A stretch of 64,000 bases of DNA from Gammaproteobacteria bacterium (GCA_028293725.1 JAQGOE010000211.1:3674-67673); one strand, 5' to 3'; shown: positions 26,431 to 37,500, counted from the stretch's first letter. The notes: generated from the sequence alone by a model not told the origin. Program-made: numbers and translations.

Positions 26431-26451
26431 GCTATCAATTTTCACGATAGC
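26431..26451. promoter_or_regulatory. Perfect inverted repeat between divergent genes
   Basis: GCTATC and GATAGC face each other across a nine-base AT-rich spacer. The site lies in the gap between the carbonic anhydrase (minus) and the ligase (plus), about 190 and 90 bases from their starts. It has the shape of a dimeric regulator operator, possibly for one of the nearby LysR proteins; a short hairpin is the alternative. A further GATAGC occurs near 26384. Confidence 0.4.
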
Positions 26452-26538
26452 CCCTTTGCGAGACAGTATTTCTCATTCCGAGGCGGCTGCCTCAAGCTCC
26501 ACTCGCGCGATATTTCAAGCTCGACAAGTGAGGCAACC

Positions 26539-28167
26539 GTGCAAACCGCAGCTGGACCGACCTATATTGAACGAATCATCGGACAACTCACTCGTGCCGG
26601 AAACCGTCGTCCGGTTTTGAACTGGCAGGGGAGAGACCTCAGCGCGGCAGACTTCCTTTTCTCGATATACACCTATGCCTGGGCTCTCTCGAGCCTGGGC
26701 ATCGGCCGCGGCAGTCTGGTAGCTCTACTCGCTCCCAATCGCCCTGACGCGATTGCTGTGCGCTACGCGGCACACCTGCTTGGTGCAGGAGCATGCTATC
26801 TATCGGCCCCCCGCTGTGCGGAGGCGCGCGCCCGGTCGATTCAGCAGATCGATCCCTCTCTACTGGTGATCTTTCCTGAAACGTTACATCTCCTGCCTAC
26901 GGGAACTGGCATTAGAACGGTCGCAGTAGGGGACTGTGGGCCAGACGTGCCGCCGCTCGAGCAACTCGCAACTTCACAGCGCGGCGTAGTGCCCACTTGT
27001 CAAGCGAGACCGAGCGAGCTGGCAGTCGTTGTCAGCTCCGGAGGCACCACCGGCGTGCCCAAGGGCAGCTGTCGGAATTTCTCGAGCTACACGCGCATGG
27101 TCGATGTGCACAGCCGAGCTGATCGCCGCCAGCTCGTGAACGGTCGCCTGGCGTACCTCTCACAGGTTCTGGTTGATGTGACGTTATTGGGTGGCGGGTT
27201 TGTCGTACTGCGTGACGCCTTCGATCCGGCCGACACGCTAGCCCAGATCGAAGAGCAACGTATAACGGATCTGTTTCTCGTTGAACCACAGCTATTCGAG
27301 CTGATGGATCACCCCGACATCGAAACCCGAGATCTTTCATGCCTGCGATCTCTCGTGCACGTGGGGGCTTCCGCACCTCCCGCGCTTCGCCGGCGCGCGC
27401 GAAAGCGTTTCGGTGCGGTGATTGCCCACACTTATGGAGCAAGCGAACAAGGCCTCGTCAGCCAGCTTTCTCCGTCCGAACACGACCCGAGCATCGAAGA
27501 GCGTTGGTCGTGCGCGGGCCGATTGCTTCCGGGCGTGGAGCTGCGATTGCGGAAATCCGATGGAACTCTGGCCGGTGCAAACCAACCGGGAGCCATCGAG
27601 GTGCGATCACCTGCAATGGCGCAGGGCTATCGAAACAGACCCGATCTCACGGTGCATGCATTCGCAGACGGGTGGTTTCATTCCGGCGACCTCGGCTTCC
27701 TCGACGGCGGCGGCTACTTGCACGTTCTCGGTAAAGCCGAAGACATTGCAATCGGTACAACAGGTCTCATCACCCCGACCGCACTCGAAGATACATTGTG
27801 TGGTTTGCCTTCGGTGAAATACGCGTTCGTCGTAGTGGACCAGGAGCTGGGGACTCGGACCGCGGCGGTTGTACCGTGGCCACGCTCGGCGGTCGATAGC
27901 GAGCAATGTCTACTGACGGTTAGCGCTGCTCACGGGACGGACGTGGCCGAGTCCCTGATCATTGTTGAGGTCGAGCGCTTACCGGTTACGGAGCAAGGTA
28001 AACCTGACCGGCAGATCATCCAAACGCTTGGGCGTTTGCATGGGGAACGAAGAGCCCTCGCACGCAGTCCCGCAATTTCCCGAGCGCACCCCGCGCCTGC
28101 CGCGCTGCGGCAAGAAAGTCTTCCCCTGACGGGCGTTCCGGTCATCACCCACAAGCCTTTTGACTGA
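26539..28167 (+). CDS. AMP-forming acyl-CoA synthetase / ligase
   Basis: 542 residues from a GTG start. Signature motifs of the adenylate-forming superfamily are complete: P-loop SSGGTTGVPKG at 166-176, TYGASEQG near 297, GWFHSGDLG near 377 and the catalytic lysine in GKPDR near 486. The enzyme activates a carboxylic acid as acyl-adenylate and usually transfers it to CoA. Substrate choice cannot be read from sequence. It stands alone after the divergent carbonic anhydrase and before the RND operon. The last 50 residues are Pro/Ala/Arg-rich and beyond the usual C-terminal domain. Confidence 0.85.
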   Translation: MQTAAGPTYIERIIGQLTRAGNRRPVLNWQGRDLSAADFLFSIYTYAWALSSLGIGRGSLVALLAPNRPDAIAVRYAAHLLGAGACYLSAPRCAEARARSIQQIDPSLLVIFPETLHLLPTGTGIRTVAVGDCGPDVPPLEQLATSQRGVVPTCQARPSELAVVVSSGGTTGVPKGSCRNFSSYTRMVDVHSRADRRQLVNGRLAYLSQVLVDVTLLGGGFVVLRDAFDPADTLAQIEEQRITDLFLVEPQLFELMDHPDIETRDLSCLRSLVHVGASAPPALRRRARKRFGAVIAHTYGASEQGLVSQLSPSEHDPSIEERWSCAGRLLPGVELRLRKSDGTLAGANQPGAIEVRSPAMAQGYRNRPDLTVHAFADGWFHSGDLGFLDGGGYLHVLGKAEDIAIGTTGLITPTALEDTLCGLPSVKYAFVVVDQELGTRTAAVVPWPRSAVDSEQCLLTVSAAHGTDVAESLIIVEVERLPVTEQGKPDRQIIQTLGRLHGERRALARSPAISRAHPAPAALRQESLPLTGVPVITHKPFD

Positions 28168-28311
28168 CGACCTTTTCACGCGTAAGACTGTTGCATGCTG
28201 CGGCGCGCATGCAGTGGGGGGTCTATAGGAGTAGTTGTCCGCGCTCGGATGCCGGGTGTCACGCGTGGCAGTCAAACAATCCCATTCAATTTTTCCAGCT
28301 GGAGCAAAACC

Positions 28312-29460
28312 GTGCAGACAAGGTTATCGGCGTTGATTGCCGTGGTCGCCGTGGGCGTCGCGCTGACAGGATGCAGCCACCGCCAGGCGCCTGCGGCGCA
28401 GGAGCCGTCTGCCGTGTTGGTCACCTCCGTAGTGCAACGCGATGTACCCATTTATCGGGAATGGATCGCGCAATTAAACGGCTCTGTGAATGCGCAAATC
28501 TCACCCAAGGTATCCGGCTACATCACCAAGCGAAGTTATCAGGAGGGCTATTTCGTCACCAAGGGGCAGATCCTATTTGAGATCGATGAGCGTCCACTGC
28601 GCGCTTCCCTGGATCAGGCCAAAGCAACGGTGGCCGGTGCCGTGGCGAATCTGGGCAACTCGAAGCTCAACGTAGCGCGCGACACGCCGCTCGCGAAAGA
28701 GAAGGCCATTGCGCAATCGCAATTGGACAACGAGCTGCAGACCCTGAAGGCGAATCAAGCGGCTCTGGACGCTGCGCTGGCAGAGCAACAGACTGCCGAA
28801 CTGAACCTGGCCTGGACCAAAGTGCGCTCGCCCATCGATGGCATCGCCGGTGTCGCGGCCGCGCAGGTCGGGGACCTGGTCGGCACCTCGAACGTTTTGA
28901 CCGGCGTTTCGCAACTCGACCCGATCCGCGCGTATTTCTCCATCAGCGAGAGCGATTATTTGTCGATCGCCCCGCGACTCAGCCTGGTCGTTCACAGCGA
29001 AGCGAACAGTGCGGTGCTCGGTGCCACGGAGGCACAATTCATTCAGGCCAACGGCTTGCCGTTCGCCTCGCCGGGCCGCTTCGTGTTGGTTGGGCGCGAA
29101 GTCAACAACACCACCGGCACCATTCAGTTTGCGACCGAATTCCAAAACAAAGGTGCGCTACTGCGGCCGGGCGGATTCGGGCGGGTCCGCATCAGGATCG
29201 GCACCGAAAAAGACGCCTTGCTGATTCCGCAGCGAGCGGTCAACGAAGTGCAGGGCGAATACCAGGTGGTCGTGCTGAGCGCCGCGGACAAGGCCGAATT
29301 CCGTTCGGTCGAGGTGGGCGAACGCAGCGGCAGTGATTGGATCATTACCAAGGGCCTCAAGCCCAATGAGCGAATTGTGGTCGAAGGCTTTCAAAGATTG
29401 CGCAACGGCGTCCCCGTCGCGGCCAAACCGTATACGGCGGCAGCGGCTGAGGCGGGCTGA
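28312..29460 (+). CDS. RND efflux periplasmic adaptor (membrane fusion) lipoprotein
   Basis: 382 residues. GTG 28312 is chosen: GGAG lies seven bases ahead and a lipoprotein signal follows directly (VVAVGVALTGC); a frame from 28195 has no such leader. Family elements are a biotinyl-lipoyl half (NAQISPKVSGYITKRSYQEG), a helical hairpin (about 95-165, rich in Ala/Gln/Leu), the second lipoyl half (WTKVRSPIDGIAG) and the beta-barrel and proximal domains. It links the inner-membrane pump to the outer-membrane channel and is the first gene of a three-gene AcrAB-TolC-type operon, two bases before the pump gene. Confidence 0.92.
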   Translation: MQTRLSALIAVVAVGVALTGCSHRQAPAAQEPSAVLVTSVVQRDVPIYREWIAQLNGSVNAQISPKVSGYITKRSYQEGYFVTKGQILFEIDERPLRASLDQAKATVAGAVANLGNSKLNVARDTPLAKEKAIAQSQLDNELQTLKANQAALDAALAEQQTAELNLAWTKVRSPIDGIAGVAAAQVGDLVGTSNVLTGVSQLDPIRAYFSISESDYLSIAPRLSLVVHSEANSAVLGATEAQFIQANGLPFASPGRFVLVGREVNNTTGTIQFATEFQNKGALLRPGGFGRVRIRIGTEKDALLIPQRAVNEVQGEYQVVVLSAADKAEFRSVEVGERSGSDWIITKGLKPNERIVVEGFQRLRNGVPVAAKPYTAAAAEAG

Positions 29461-29462
29461 TC

Positions 29463-32400
29463 GTGTCCACTTTCTTCATCAATCGCCCCATCGTTGCCAT
29501 GGTGATTGCCATTTTAATGGTGATCGGCGGCGTGATTTGCATGCTGGGCTTGCCCACCGCGCAATTTCCGCAAATTGCGCCGCCCGAAGTGCAGGTAAAG
29601 GCCAGCTACGTCGGCGCCGACGCAGGCACCGTTTCTCAATCGGTCGCGACCCCCATCGAGCAGCAGATGAGCGGCGTCGATCACATGAATTACATGTATT
29701 CGGTGAACGGCAGCAGCGGCTCGATGTCGCTGACGGTGGACTTCGATACCGCCACCGATCCGAATACCGATCAAATCCTGGCGCAAATGCGCACCTCGCA
29801 GGCGAATTCGCAATTGCCGTCCGATGTGGTTGGCGCGGGCGTCACCGTCAATAAATCCATGGGATCGCCGTTGATGCTGATTGCCTTGTACTCGCCAAAA
29901 GCGCAGTACGACAATGTTTTCCTGGCAAATTACGCCATCATCAATTTGAACGATGCGCTGACGCGCGTTCCGGGGATCGCCAATGTGCAGGTCTTCGGCG
30001 CCGGCCAGTATGCGATGCGCTGTTGGGTGAAGCCGGATCAATTGGCGAATCTCGGCATCACCATCCCCGAAGTGATCAGCGCAATTCGCGCGCAGAACAC
30101 CGTCAATCCGGCGGGGCAAATCGGCAGCGAGCCGGTGCCCGCCGGGCAACAATTCACCTACACAATTCGCGCGCAGGGCCGTCTACAGTCGGCTGAAGAA
30201 TTCGGCAACATCATCATTCGCGCGCAGCTGAACGGGGGCATCGTGCGTTTGCGGGACGTGTCGCGCATCGAGCTCGGCGCACAGAACTACAGCATCGAGG
30301 GCCGGCTCAACGGCAAGCCGGCCGCGCTGCTGGCGGTCTATCAACTCCCCGGTACCAACGCGGTCGATGCCGCCAACGGCGTGCGCAAGAGCCTGTTGCA
30401 AGCGAGCGCGCGCTTTCCGCAGGGACTGAGCTACACGGTGGCCATGGACACCACTTTGGCGGTGACGCAGGGGCTCAAGGAAATCGAGACCACGCTCCTC
30501 GAGGCCCTGGGTCTGGTGACCATCGTGGTGTTTCTTTTCTTGCAGAACTGGCGCGCGGCGCTGATTCCCTTGCTGGCCGTGCCGGTTTCGCTGCTGGGCA
30601 CCTTCATGGTATTCCCGCTGCTGGGTTTTTCGATCAACACGCTGTCACTTTTCGGCCTGGTTCTGGCGATCGGACTGGTCGTCGACGATGCCATCGTGGT
30701 GGTGGAGGCCGTGGAGCATCACATCGAGAGGGGCCTGAGCCCGCGCGAGGCCAGCATCAAGGCCATGCAAGAGGTGTCAGGCCCGGTAGTGGCCATCGCG
30801 CTGATACTCGCCGCGGTGTTCCTGCCGACGGCGTTTATTCCCGGGATCACGGGGCGTCTCTACCAACAATTCGCCGTGACCATTGCGGTGTCGGTCATTT
30901 TCTCCGCGTTCAACGCGCTGACTTTGAGCCCGGCGCTCGCGGCGCTGCTGCTGCGCCCCAGGAAGCAGCAGCGCGGGCTGTTGGGCGCCTTTTTTGGCGC
31001 TTTTAACCGCGGTTTCGCCAAGGCCACCGATGCTTACGTCAACACCTCGGCGCTGCTCATTCGCAAGTGGACTCTGGGAGTCGGACTATTGCTGCTCCTG
31101 GTGGCGGCGGCCGCGCTGTTCGGCTCGCGACTGGCCTCGGGCTTCTTGCCGGATGAAGATCAAGGCTACGTTTTCGGCGCGTTGCAGCTACCTGCTTCGG
31201 CCTCCATGCAGCGCAATTCCGCGGCAGCGCGTGAAGTCGAGCGGGTGGTCATGCAAACGCCCGGCGTGCAGGACGTTTCATCCGTGATCGGATTCAACAT
31301 GCTGAGCGGCGTGACGACCTCCTATAACTCATTCTTCTTCATTACCTTGAAAAACTGGGGCGAGCGCAAGAGCGCCGCCGAAAGCTATCCTGCCATCAAG
31401 GCGCACCTGCAGGGCGCCTTGTCGAGATTGCCCGCCGGCATCGCATTTATATTTCCGCCGCCCGCCATTCCGGGTGTAGGCAATTCCGGCGGCTTTAATT
31501 TTATTCTCGAAGACCGTGCCGGCAGCGGCTCGAGTTTTCTGGTCAAAAACCTGCAAGTCTTTTTGGAGGCCGCACGTAAACGCCCCGAGCTCGCCGGGCT
31601 CAATACCACGGCGCTTTATGGCGTGCCGCAGGTCTCCGTGGCTGTGGATAAGGCGAAAGTGCTGACTCAAGGTGTGAATTTGGCGGACGTCTACCAAACG
31701 TTGCAAACTTTCATGGGCGGCAGTTTGGTGAACTACTTCAACCGTTTCGGCCGCCAGTGGCAAGTGTACGTTCAGGCGGATGGTGCGGATCGCACGAAGG
31801 CAGAGAACCTAGGCGAGTTTTACGTCAAGAATGCGGGCGCGCAAATGGTGCCGATGAGTACGCTAACCGCCATCCAGCCGAGCTCCGGTCCTGAGTTCAT
31901 ATTCAAGTACAACCAATATGAAGCGGTGCAGGTCAACGGCAGCGCCGCACCGGGTTACAGCTCCGGCGAGGCGATGGCGGCTCTCGAGGCGGTATTTCAC
32001 GAAACCATGCCCGCGCAGATGGGGTTTGACTACACCGGCATGTCCTACCAGGAACAGCGAGCGGCGCTCGGTGTGTCACCGGCAACGGTCTTTGCCATGT
32101 CTTTTGTGGTGGTGTTCTTGATCATGGCGGCGCAATACGAGAGTTGGTCACTGCCCTTCAGCGTCCTGTTGGGCACACCGATCGCGGTATTCGGTGCATT
32201 TCTGGCGCTTAACCTGCGCTCGCTCGAGAATAATGTTTACGCGCAGATCGGTTTGGTCATGTTGATCGGCCTGTCGGCCAAAAACGCGATTTTGATCGTG
32301 GAGTTCGCCAAAGCGGAGTATGAGCGCGACACGCCGATCGCCGCGGCGGCTTTGACGGCTGCCAGGCTTCGGCTTCGTCCCATTATGATGACGGCGTTCG

Positions 32401-32624
32401 CCTTTATCTTGGGCTGCGTGCCACTGTGGACTGCCTCGGGCGCAGGCGCCGTGGCACGGCGGGTTCTCGGCACCACGGTGATCGGGGGCATGCTGGCCGC
32501 GTCGCTCATTGGGATCTTCTTCATTCCGATGACATTCGACTTGGTGGAGCGTCTGGCGAATCGCAACAAGCCGTCCGCACCCAAGCTGCTCGAGCCCGAG
32601 CCGGGTAGGGCGGCGCATGATTAG
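29463..32624 (+). CDS. RND multidrug efflux permease (HAE1 type)
   Basis: 1053 residues from a GTG. It is of AcrB/MexB size, with 12 transmembrane segments expected and two large periplasmic loops. Proton-relay residues are present: Asp-Asp in GLVVDDAIVVVEA in TM4 and the Lys in LSAKNAILIVEFAK in TM10. The N-terminus FFINRPIVAMVIAI is standard for the family. It exports drugs, solvents or natural compounds from periplasm and membrane, using the proton gradient. The preceding adaptor ends two bases upstream and the following channel gene overlaps by eight bases. Confidence 0.95.
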   Translation: MSTFFINRPIVAMVIAILMVIGGVICMLGLPTAQFPQIAPPEVQVKASYVGADAGTVSQSVATPIEQQMSGVDHMNYMYSVNGSSGSMSLTVDFDTATDPNTDQILAQMRTSQANSQLPSDVVGAGVTVNKSMGSPLMLIALYSPKAQYDNVFLANYAIINLNDALTRVPGIANVQVFGAGQYAMRCWVKPDQLANLGITIPEVISAIRAQNTVNPAGQIGSEPVPAGQQFTYTIRAQGRLQSAEEFGNIIIRAQLNGGIVRLRDVSRIELGAQNYSIEGRLNGKPAALLAVYQLPGTNAVDAANGVRKSLLQASARFPQGLSYTVAMDTTLAVTQGLKEIETTLLEALGLVTIVVFLFLQNWRAALIPLLAVPVSLLGTFMVFPLLGFSINTLSLFGLVLAIGLVVDDAIVVVEAVEHHIERGLSPREASIKAMQEVSGPVVAIALILAAVFLPTAFIPGITGRLYQQFAVTIAVSVIFSAFNALTLSPALAALLLRPRKQQRGLLGAFFGAFNRGFAKATDAYVNTSALLIRKWTLGVGLLLLLVAAAALFGSRLASGFLPDEDQGYVFGALQLPASASMQRNSAAAREVERVVMQTPGVQDVSSVIGFNMLSGVTTSYNSFFFITLKNWGERKSAAESYPAIKAHLQGALSRLPAGIAFIFPPPAIPGVGNSGGFNFILEDRAGSGSSFLVKNLQVFLEAARKRPELAGLNTTALYGVPQVSVAVDKAKVLTQGVNLADVYQTLQTFMGGSLVNYFNRFGRQWQVYVQADGADRTKAENLGEFYVKNAGAQMVPMSTLTAIQPSSGPEFIFKYNQYEAVQVNGSAAPGYSSGEAMAALEAVFHETMPAQMGFDYTGMSYQEQRAALGVSPATVFAMSFVVVFLIMAAQYESWSLPFSVLLGTPIAVFGAFLALNLRSLENNVYAQIGLVMLIGLSAKNAILIVEFAKAEYERDTPIAAAALTAARLRLRPIMMTAFAFILGCVPLWTASGAGAVARRVLGTTVIGGMLAASLIGIFFIPMTFDLVERLANRNKPSAPKLLEPEPGRAAHD

Positions 32625-33990
32625 GCTGAGGTTCTGCGTCGGCGGCGCGGCACTGTGGCTGGCGGCTTGCGCGGTCGGACCCGACTATAAGCGCCCGGCA
32701 CTCGATGTCCCCGCCGAGTTTCGCGGTGTGCCCGAGGCCCCGCGGCGCGCGGCGTTTGCGGACTTGCAGTGGTGGGCGATTCTCGAGGATCCGGTGCTGC
32801 AGAATCTGGTCAAAGAGGCGCTGGCGAATAATTATGATCTACGCATTGCGGCCAACAAGGTGTTGCAGTCGCGCGATCAACTCGGCATCACTCGCTCGAG
32901 CCAGTCTCCCTCTCTCGGCGGATTCGTCGCGGCCGAGCGCGAGCGCGCGCCGCCCGTGCCGTCGGATCAGACCCTTTATAGCGGCGGATTGCAGTTGTCC
33001 TGGGTGTTGGACTTCTGGGGTCAATTTCGACGCGCCACGGAAGCGGCCCGCGCTACACTGCTCGCCACGGAATATGCGCAAAACGCGGTGCGCATTACGC
33101 TGATTGCGGATGTGGCGAGCGCCTATTTCCAGCTGCGGGCCTTCGACCAGGAGCTCGCTGCCTCGACGCGCATTCTACAGACCAACAGGGAAACGCTGCG
33201 GATCACCACATTGTTGGTCGACGGCGGAGCGAGCCCGATCACCGATCAACTTCAAGCCACACTGCTGGTGCAACAGGCACAGGCGCAGATCGCGCAGTTG
33301 GAGGAGTCCATCGCGCAGACCGAAAATCAGTTGAGCCTGCTGCTCGGCAGGAATCCGGGCGATATTCCCCGCGGCATGAGCTTGGTGGAGCAGCCGCATT
33401 TGCCCGAGGTGCCCGTGGGTCTTCCCTCGCAGCTGCTCGAGCGTCGTCCCGATGTGCGCGAGGCGGAGGAGACGCTCGCCGCGGCCAATGCCAATGTCGG
33501 CGTGGCCAAGGCTGCCTTCTTTCCGCAGATCCCGCTCACCGCAAGTTATGGCGCAGTCAGCGCGAGTTTGGGGGATTTCCTGCAGCACTCCGCGAGCGCC
33601 TGGTCGGTCGCAGGCCAAGCGGTACAGCCGATCTTTGAGGGCGGTAGGATCAGGAGCGCGTACCGGCTGGCCTGGGCACAGCGCGACGCGGCGGAGCTCG
33701 CCTATCGGCAAAGCGTGCAGCAGGCATTTGCCGATGTCGCCAACTCGCTGGTGGGCTACGAAAAGTCGCGCTCGTTGCGCCTCACGCTGGATGAGCAGAC
33801 CGCGACCTATGCCGAGACGGCGCGGCTCGCGAACGATCGGTATCGGGGCGGCAGCACCAGCTTCCTTGAAGTGCTCACTACCCAGCAGCAGTACTTCACC
33901 TCTGAGCTGCAGTCATCACAGGCATGGTTTGCCGAGCTTCAGAACTACGTGCAGCTGTATCAAGCGCTCGGCGGCGGTTGGCTGCCTTAA
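32617..33990 (+). CDS. Outer-membrane efflux channel lipoprotein (OprM/NodT family)
   Basis: 457 residues. The lipobox and mature start LAACAVGPDYKRPA are diagnostic of the OprM-type branch of the TolC family. Two internally similar halves of long helices and short strands follow (for example the NPG turn in GRNPGDIPRG, and LEVLTTQQQYF near the end). The trimer forms the outer-membrane exit duct for the RND pump. It is translationally coupled to the permease by overlap. No local repressor gene follows; the nearest regulators are the LysR pair some 7 kb upstream. Confidence 0.93.
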   Translation: MIRLRFCVGGAALWLAACAVGPDYKRPALDVPAEFRGVPEAPRRAAFADLQWWAILEDPVLQNLVKEALANNYDLRIAANKVLQSRDQLGITRSSQSPSLGGFVAAERERAPPVPSDQTLYSGGLQLSWVLDFWGQFRRATEAARATLLATEYAQNAVRITLIADVASAYFQLRAFDQELAASTRILQTNRETLRITTLLVDGGASPITDQLQATLLVQQAQAQIAQLEESIAQTENQLSLLLGRNPGDIPRGMSLVEQPHLPEVPVGLPSQLLERRPDVREAEETLAAANANVGVAKAAFFPQIPLTASYGAVSASLGDFLQHSASAWSVAGQAVQPIFEGGRIRSAYRLAWAQRDAAELAYRQSVQQAFADVANSLVGYEKSRSLRLTLDEQTATYAETARLANDRYRGGSTSFLEVLTTQQQYFTSELQSSQAWFAELQNYVQLYQALGGGWLP

Positions 33991-34577
33991 TGCCCTAGGT
34001 GCTCGCTGCCGGTATCGCGGCGGGAGACACAGCCACCGGACGCTGCCTGGGTGGCTCGACCCGGCCATACCGGGCGCAGATAGGCGTATACCGAAGGCCT
34101 ATTTGTGCACTGGCCCTGGTTCGCCGATCATCCCTGCCGGCCGCGATCGCGCGCCTGCCCTCACTCTACATGCGGCAACGTCGCGCTCGCCGTGATTGTT
34201 TCCTGCACGCCTGCGGAGAATCACTGCCTCGCTCCGGCGCTGTCAATATAAGCGCAAAGCACCTGCGCGCAATCACCTGCGCGCAAACACCCGCGTGCCA
34301 ACCGAGCGCGCGTCTGTCAACTTTGCATCGACCATGAAACCCGTTGTTGCCCGCGCTAAACAACAGCGCAGCACGTGGAAATAACAAATCCAGGCTAACA
34401 GGCATCTCCAGACGACATGGAGGTAGCCATCGACGGTATGGCCGATTCATTGACCCTGCCGACCTTCTCCTGCAATTTAGCTGACATCGAAGACGGCGGC
34501 GAGTGGTGACCATCAACACATCGCGATAGCCACCCACTCGAATCGAATAAACAGTCAACTTTACTCGGAGATAAGCC
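33991..34577. other. 587-base non-coding gap with a LysR scrap and a short direct repeat
   Basis: No convincing gene is present. The first 90 bases include a remnant of a LysR gene (separate entry). A direct repeat CACCTGCGCGCAA occurs twice in tandem at about 34260-34285 with a one-base offset. The last 20 bases carry the GGAG ribosome site (CGGAGATAAGCC) of the autotransporter. I found no clear -35/-10 pair. Confidence 0.5.
34020..34060 (+). pseudogene. 3' remnant of a LysR-family gene
   Basis: Over 41 bases this stretch matches the last codons of the second LysR gene (25479-25519) at 36 positions. In frame it reads RETQPPDAAWV against RETQPPGAAWV. The five differences include a lost stop codon. 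No other part of the regulator is present: upstream is the end of the efflux channel gene, and the frame is closed at once by TAA. It is a deletion or duplication scar. Confidence 0.6.
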
Positions 34578-37500
34578 ATGTCGTTTCCCCTTCAATCGAG
34601 CGTGCCCGTCAAGTCATCGGGCGCACTCGTGAGTGTCAGCGCGGCCGTTGCTGCGATCCTCTTGCTCCACGCCAACTCGGCCAGGGCCGACGATGTGGCT
34701 TGTGCTTACTCGGAACCCGCCAACGGAACGCAGACCTGTACAGCGCAGCTGAAGGGCACCGACTCGCCCGATCAGACAACGTGGGACTCCGGTGGCAATG
34801 GTCACAGTGCCGCGCCGGGTGGGCCGAGCAACCCGCTCAATTTTTCGCTGACGAGCGCACCTCCGGGCCCGCTGTCGAGCGTGGATGTTGGAACAACAGG
34901 CGGCAAGGGCGGTTATGGCTATCACGCGAATCCGTTGGATACCGGATTTAACAGAGACGGCGGTAACGGAGGTCAGGGCGGCGCGGCGGGCGAAATCGCC
35001 GCGACTCTCGGTAGCGATGCGGGTGCTGATTCGACCACCGCTGGGGTTGCTGCGCTCACCATCAATTCACAGGGCGGGGCTGGTGGCGGGTCCGGCCAAG
35101 GCAGTGGAAACAAGGGAACCAGCGGCACCGCCGGCGCGGGAGGCAATGGCGGGAACATTACTGCCGCAGTCGATGGCAACTGGCGAGGCGCTGCCCCAGC
35201 GAACTCTGCAATCATCTCCACACAAGGCGGTACGGGCGGGCCCGGCGGCAGCTACCGAATCGGCTTGAGTGGGAGCGGCGGCGACGGCGCTGTGGGCGGG
35301 AATGGCGGGAATATATCCCTGACGCTTCTCAACACCCAAGGCGGCGACAGTAATCAATTCAACGCAGGTGGTGGCGTCGTCGTGCAGAGTTCTGGTGGTG
35401 CGGGTGGCGCTGGCGGTGGCGGCGAGGCTTTTGATGGCACTCAGGGAGGAATGGGTGGCACGGGCGGTACGGCCGGCACGGTCACTACTACTGTAGGTTC
35501 AAATGTCATCATCGTGGAAGCTGCCGATAGCAGCGCGGCCTTGAAAGTGCTGTCGCAGGGCGGAGTGGGTGGCGCGGGTGGTGGCAACGCAGGCTCCGGC
35601 GGAACTGCCGGAAAAGGTGGCAGCGCCGGTGATGTCAACGTTGTGGTCCAGGGCGGACTGCTCGATTCCGTCGGAGCTTACGCTCCGGGGCTGCTGGCCC
35701 AATCAATAGGCGGCAACGGTAGTGATGGCGGTAGCGCCAGCAAGTTGGTGGTCGGTCCCAACGGCGGCGCGGGTTCCGCAGGGGGAGCTGCCGGGAATGT
35801 TTCAGTGACGGGCACCAATATCACTATCACCACCGGTCAGTACGTCAATCCTACGGCCGCCGAAGGCGACACCGGAGTTATGGCCCAGTCAATCGGCGGT
35901 GGCGGTGGCAGCGGCTCTCCGAGCACGGGCGTCTTCGCGATTGGCGGCAGCGGTGGCAACGCAGTCGACGGGAAGAATGCCACGGTGGACCTGCAAAGTC
36001 AGATTACGACCTATGGCTTTCATGCCGACGGAATCGCGGTCCAGTCCATCGGCGGCGGAGGCGGCAAAGGCGGTGATGCAACGGGCGATGGAGCTGGATA
36101 TCAGATGACGGTCGGCGGCAGCGGCGGCGGGGGCGGGAACGGCGGCACTGCAACCCTGACAAATGAAACTGGCAGTGTGATCACCACCAATAACGACCAC
36201 GCGTCCGGCCTGGTCGTGCAGTCGATCGGAGGGGGCGGTGGAGATGGCGGCGCCGCTTACAGCAAGTCCAAAGGAATCGGGTTCGATGCCAACATTTCCG
36301 TCGGCGGTTCGGGCGGCGCGGGCGGCAACGGCGGCATCGTGACCTACGCCAACCAGACGACCAATGCTGCAGAAGTCACCACGCGTGGATCTGACAGCTA
36401 TGGAATCCTGGCGCAGTCCATCGGCGGCGGCGGCGGCGTAGGTGGTATGTCGACGTCAAAGGCCCAGTCCTATGGCACTCAGGAAATCCCCGATCTGCCC
36501 AGCATCGCACTCTCCGCGGCCCTGGGTGGCGCGGGTGGCGTTGCTGGCGACGGCAGCAGCGTTACTGTGGGTAACCAAGGGCTGATCATGACGACGGGGG
36601 GCGAGTCGACCGGCATTCTGGCTCAGTCCATCGGCGGCGGCGGCGGAGCAGGTGGAGACGCGACAGCTTCGTCCACGGCAACCGGCGGAAAATTCAACCT
36701 GGCGGTGACCCTTACCTTCGGCGGCAAAGGTGGCGCGGCTGGATCAGGTGGGGTCGTCAATGCGAGCAACTCCGGGACGATACTGACAACCGGCGAGTCG
36801 GCTGACGGCATGTTGGTACAGTCACTGGGCGGGGGTGGCGGAGCCGGTGGTTCCGGTGACTCCAAGGCGAGCGCGAGCGGCGACAATACCTCGGTCTCGA
36901 CGAGCTTTGCGCTCGGCGGCAATGGCGGCGGCGGCGGGGATGCGCAAAGCGTGACCGCAAGCAACAAGGGTGGCGCAATTATCACTCTCGGCGATGGTGC
37001 CATCGGGATTGGTGCGCAGGCCGTGGGCGGCGGCGGCGGAAGCGCGGGCGGCGCAGCCGCATCGACCAAGGGAGACTTCAGCGCCGACGTGACGCTGGGC
37101 GGAAAAGGGGGCTCAGGTGGCAGCAGCTCGAGCCATGACAATGTGACGACCAACGTCACCGTCAACAACACTCAGGGAAGCACCGTAATGACCTATGGTG
37201 CCGATGCAACCGGTATCATCGCCCAGTCAATCGGCGGCGGTGGGGGTATCGGTGGCAAGTCCGCCACGAACCTCGGGACCAGCAAATCGACCGGCGACGG
37301 GGGTAACGGCAGTTCCAACACGGACAATGCGCTCCAGAACGTAACGAAGGATTACGGTAGCAATGGCAACGGCGCTGTCAATGACTACAACACGCTTTCC
37401 GGCGCGACCAACCTCCTCAAAGGACTGCTGAACAGCGGTGTCTCGGCGGTTGGCGACGATGATCCGGAAGGGGATCTGGATAATGTCGCCGGGGACAAGG

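Noticed and set aside
28195..28311. Longer N-terminus for the RND adaptor
   Set aside because: It would bury the lipoprotein signal; GTG 28312 with GGAG explains the start better.
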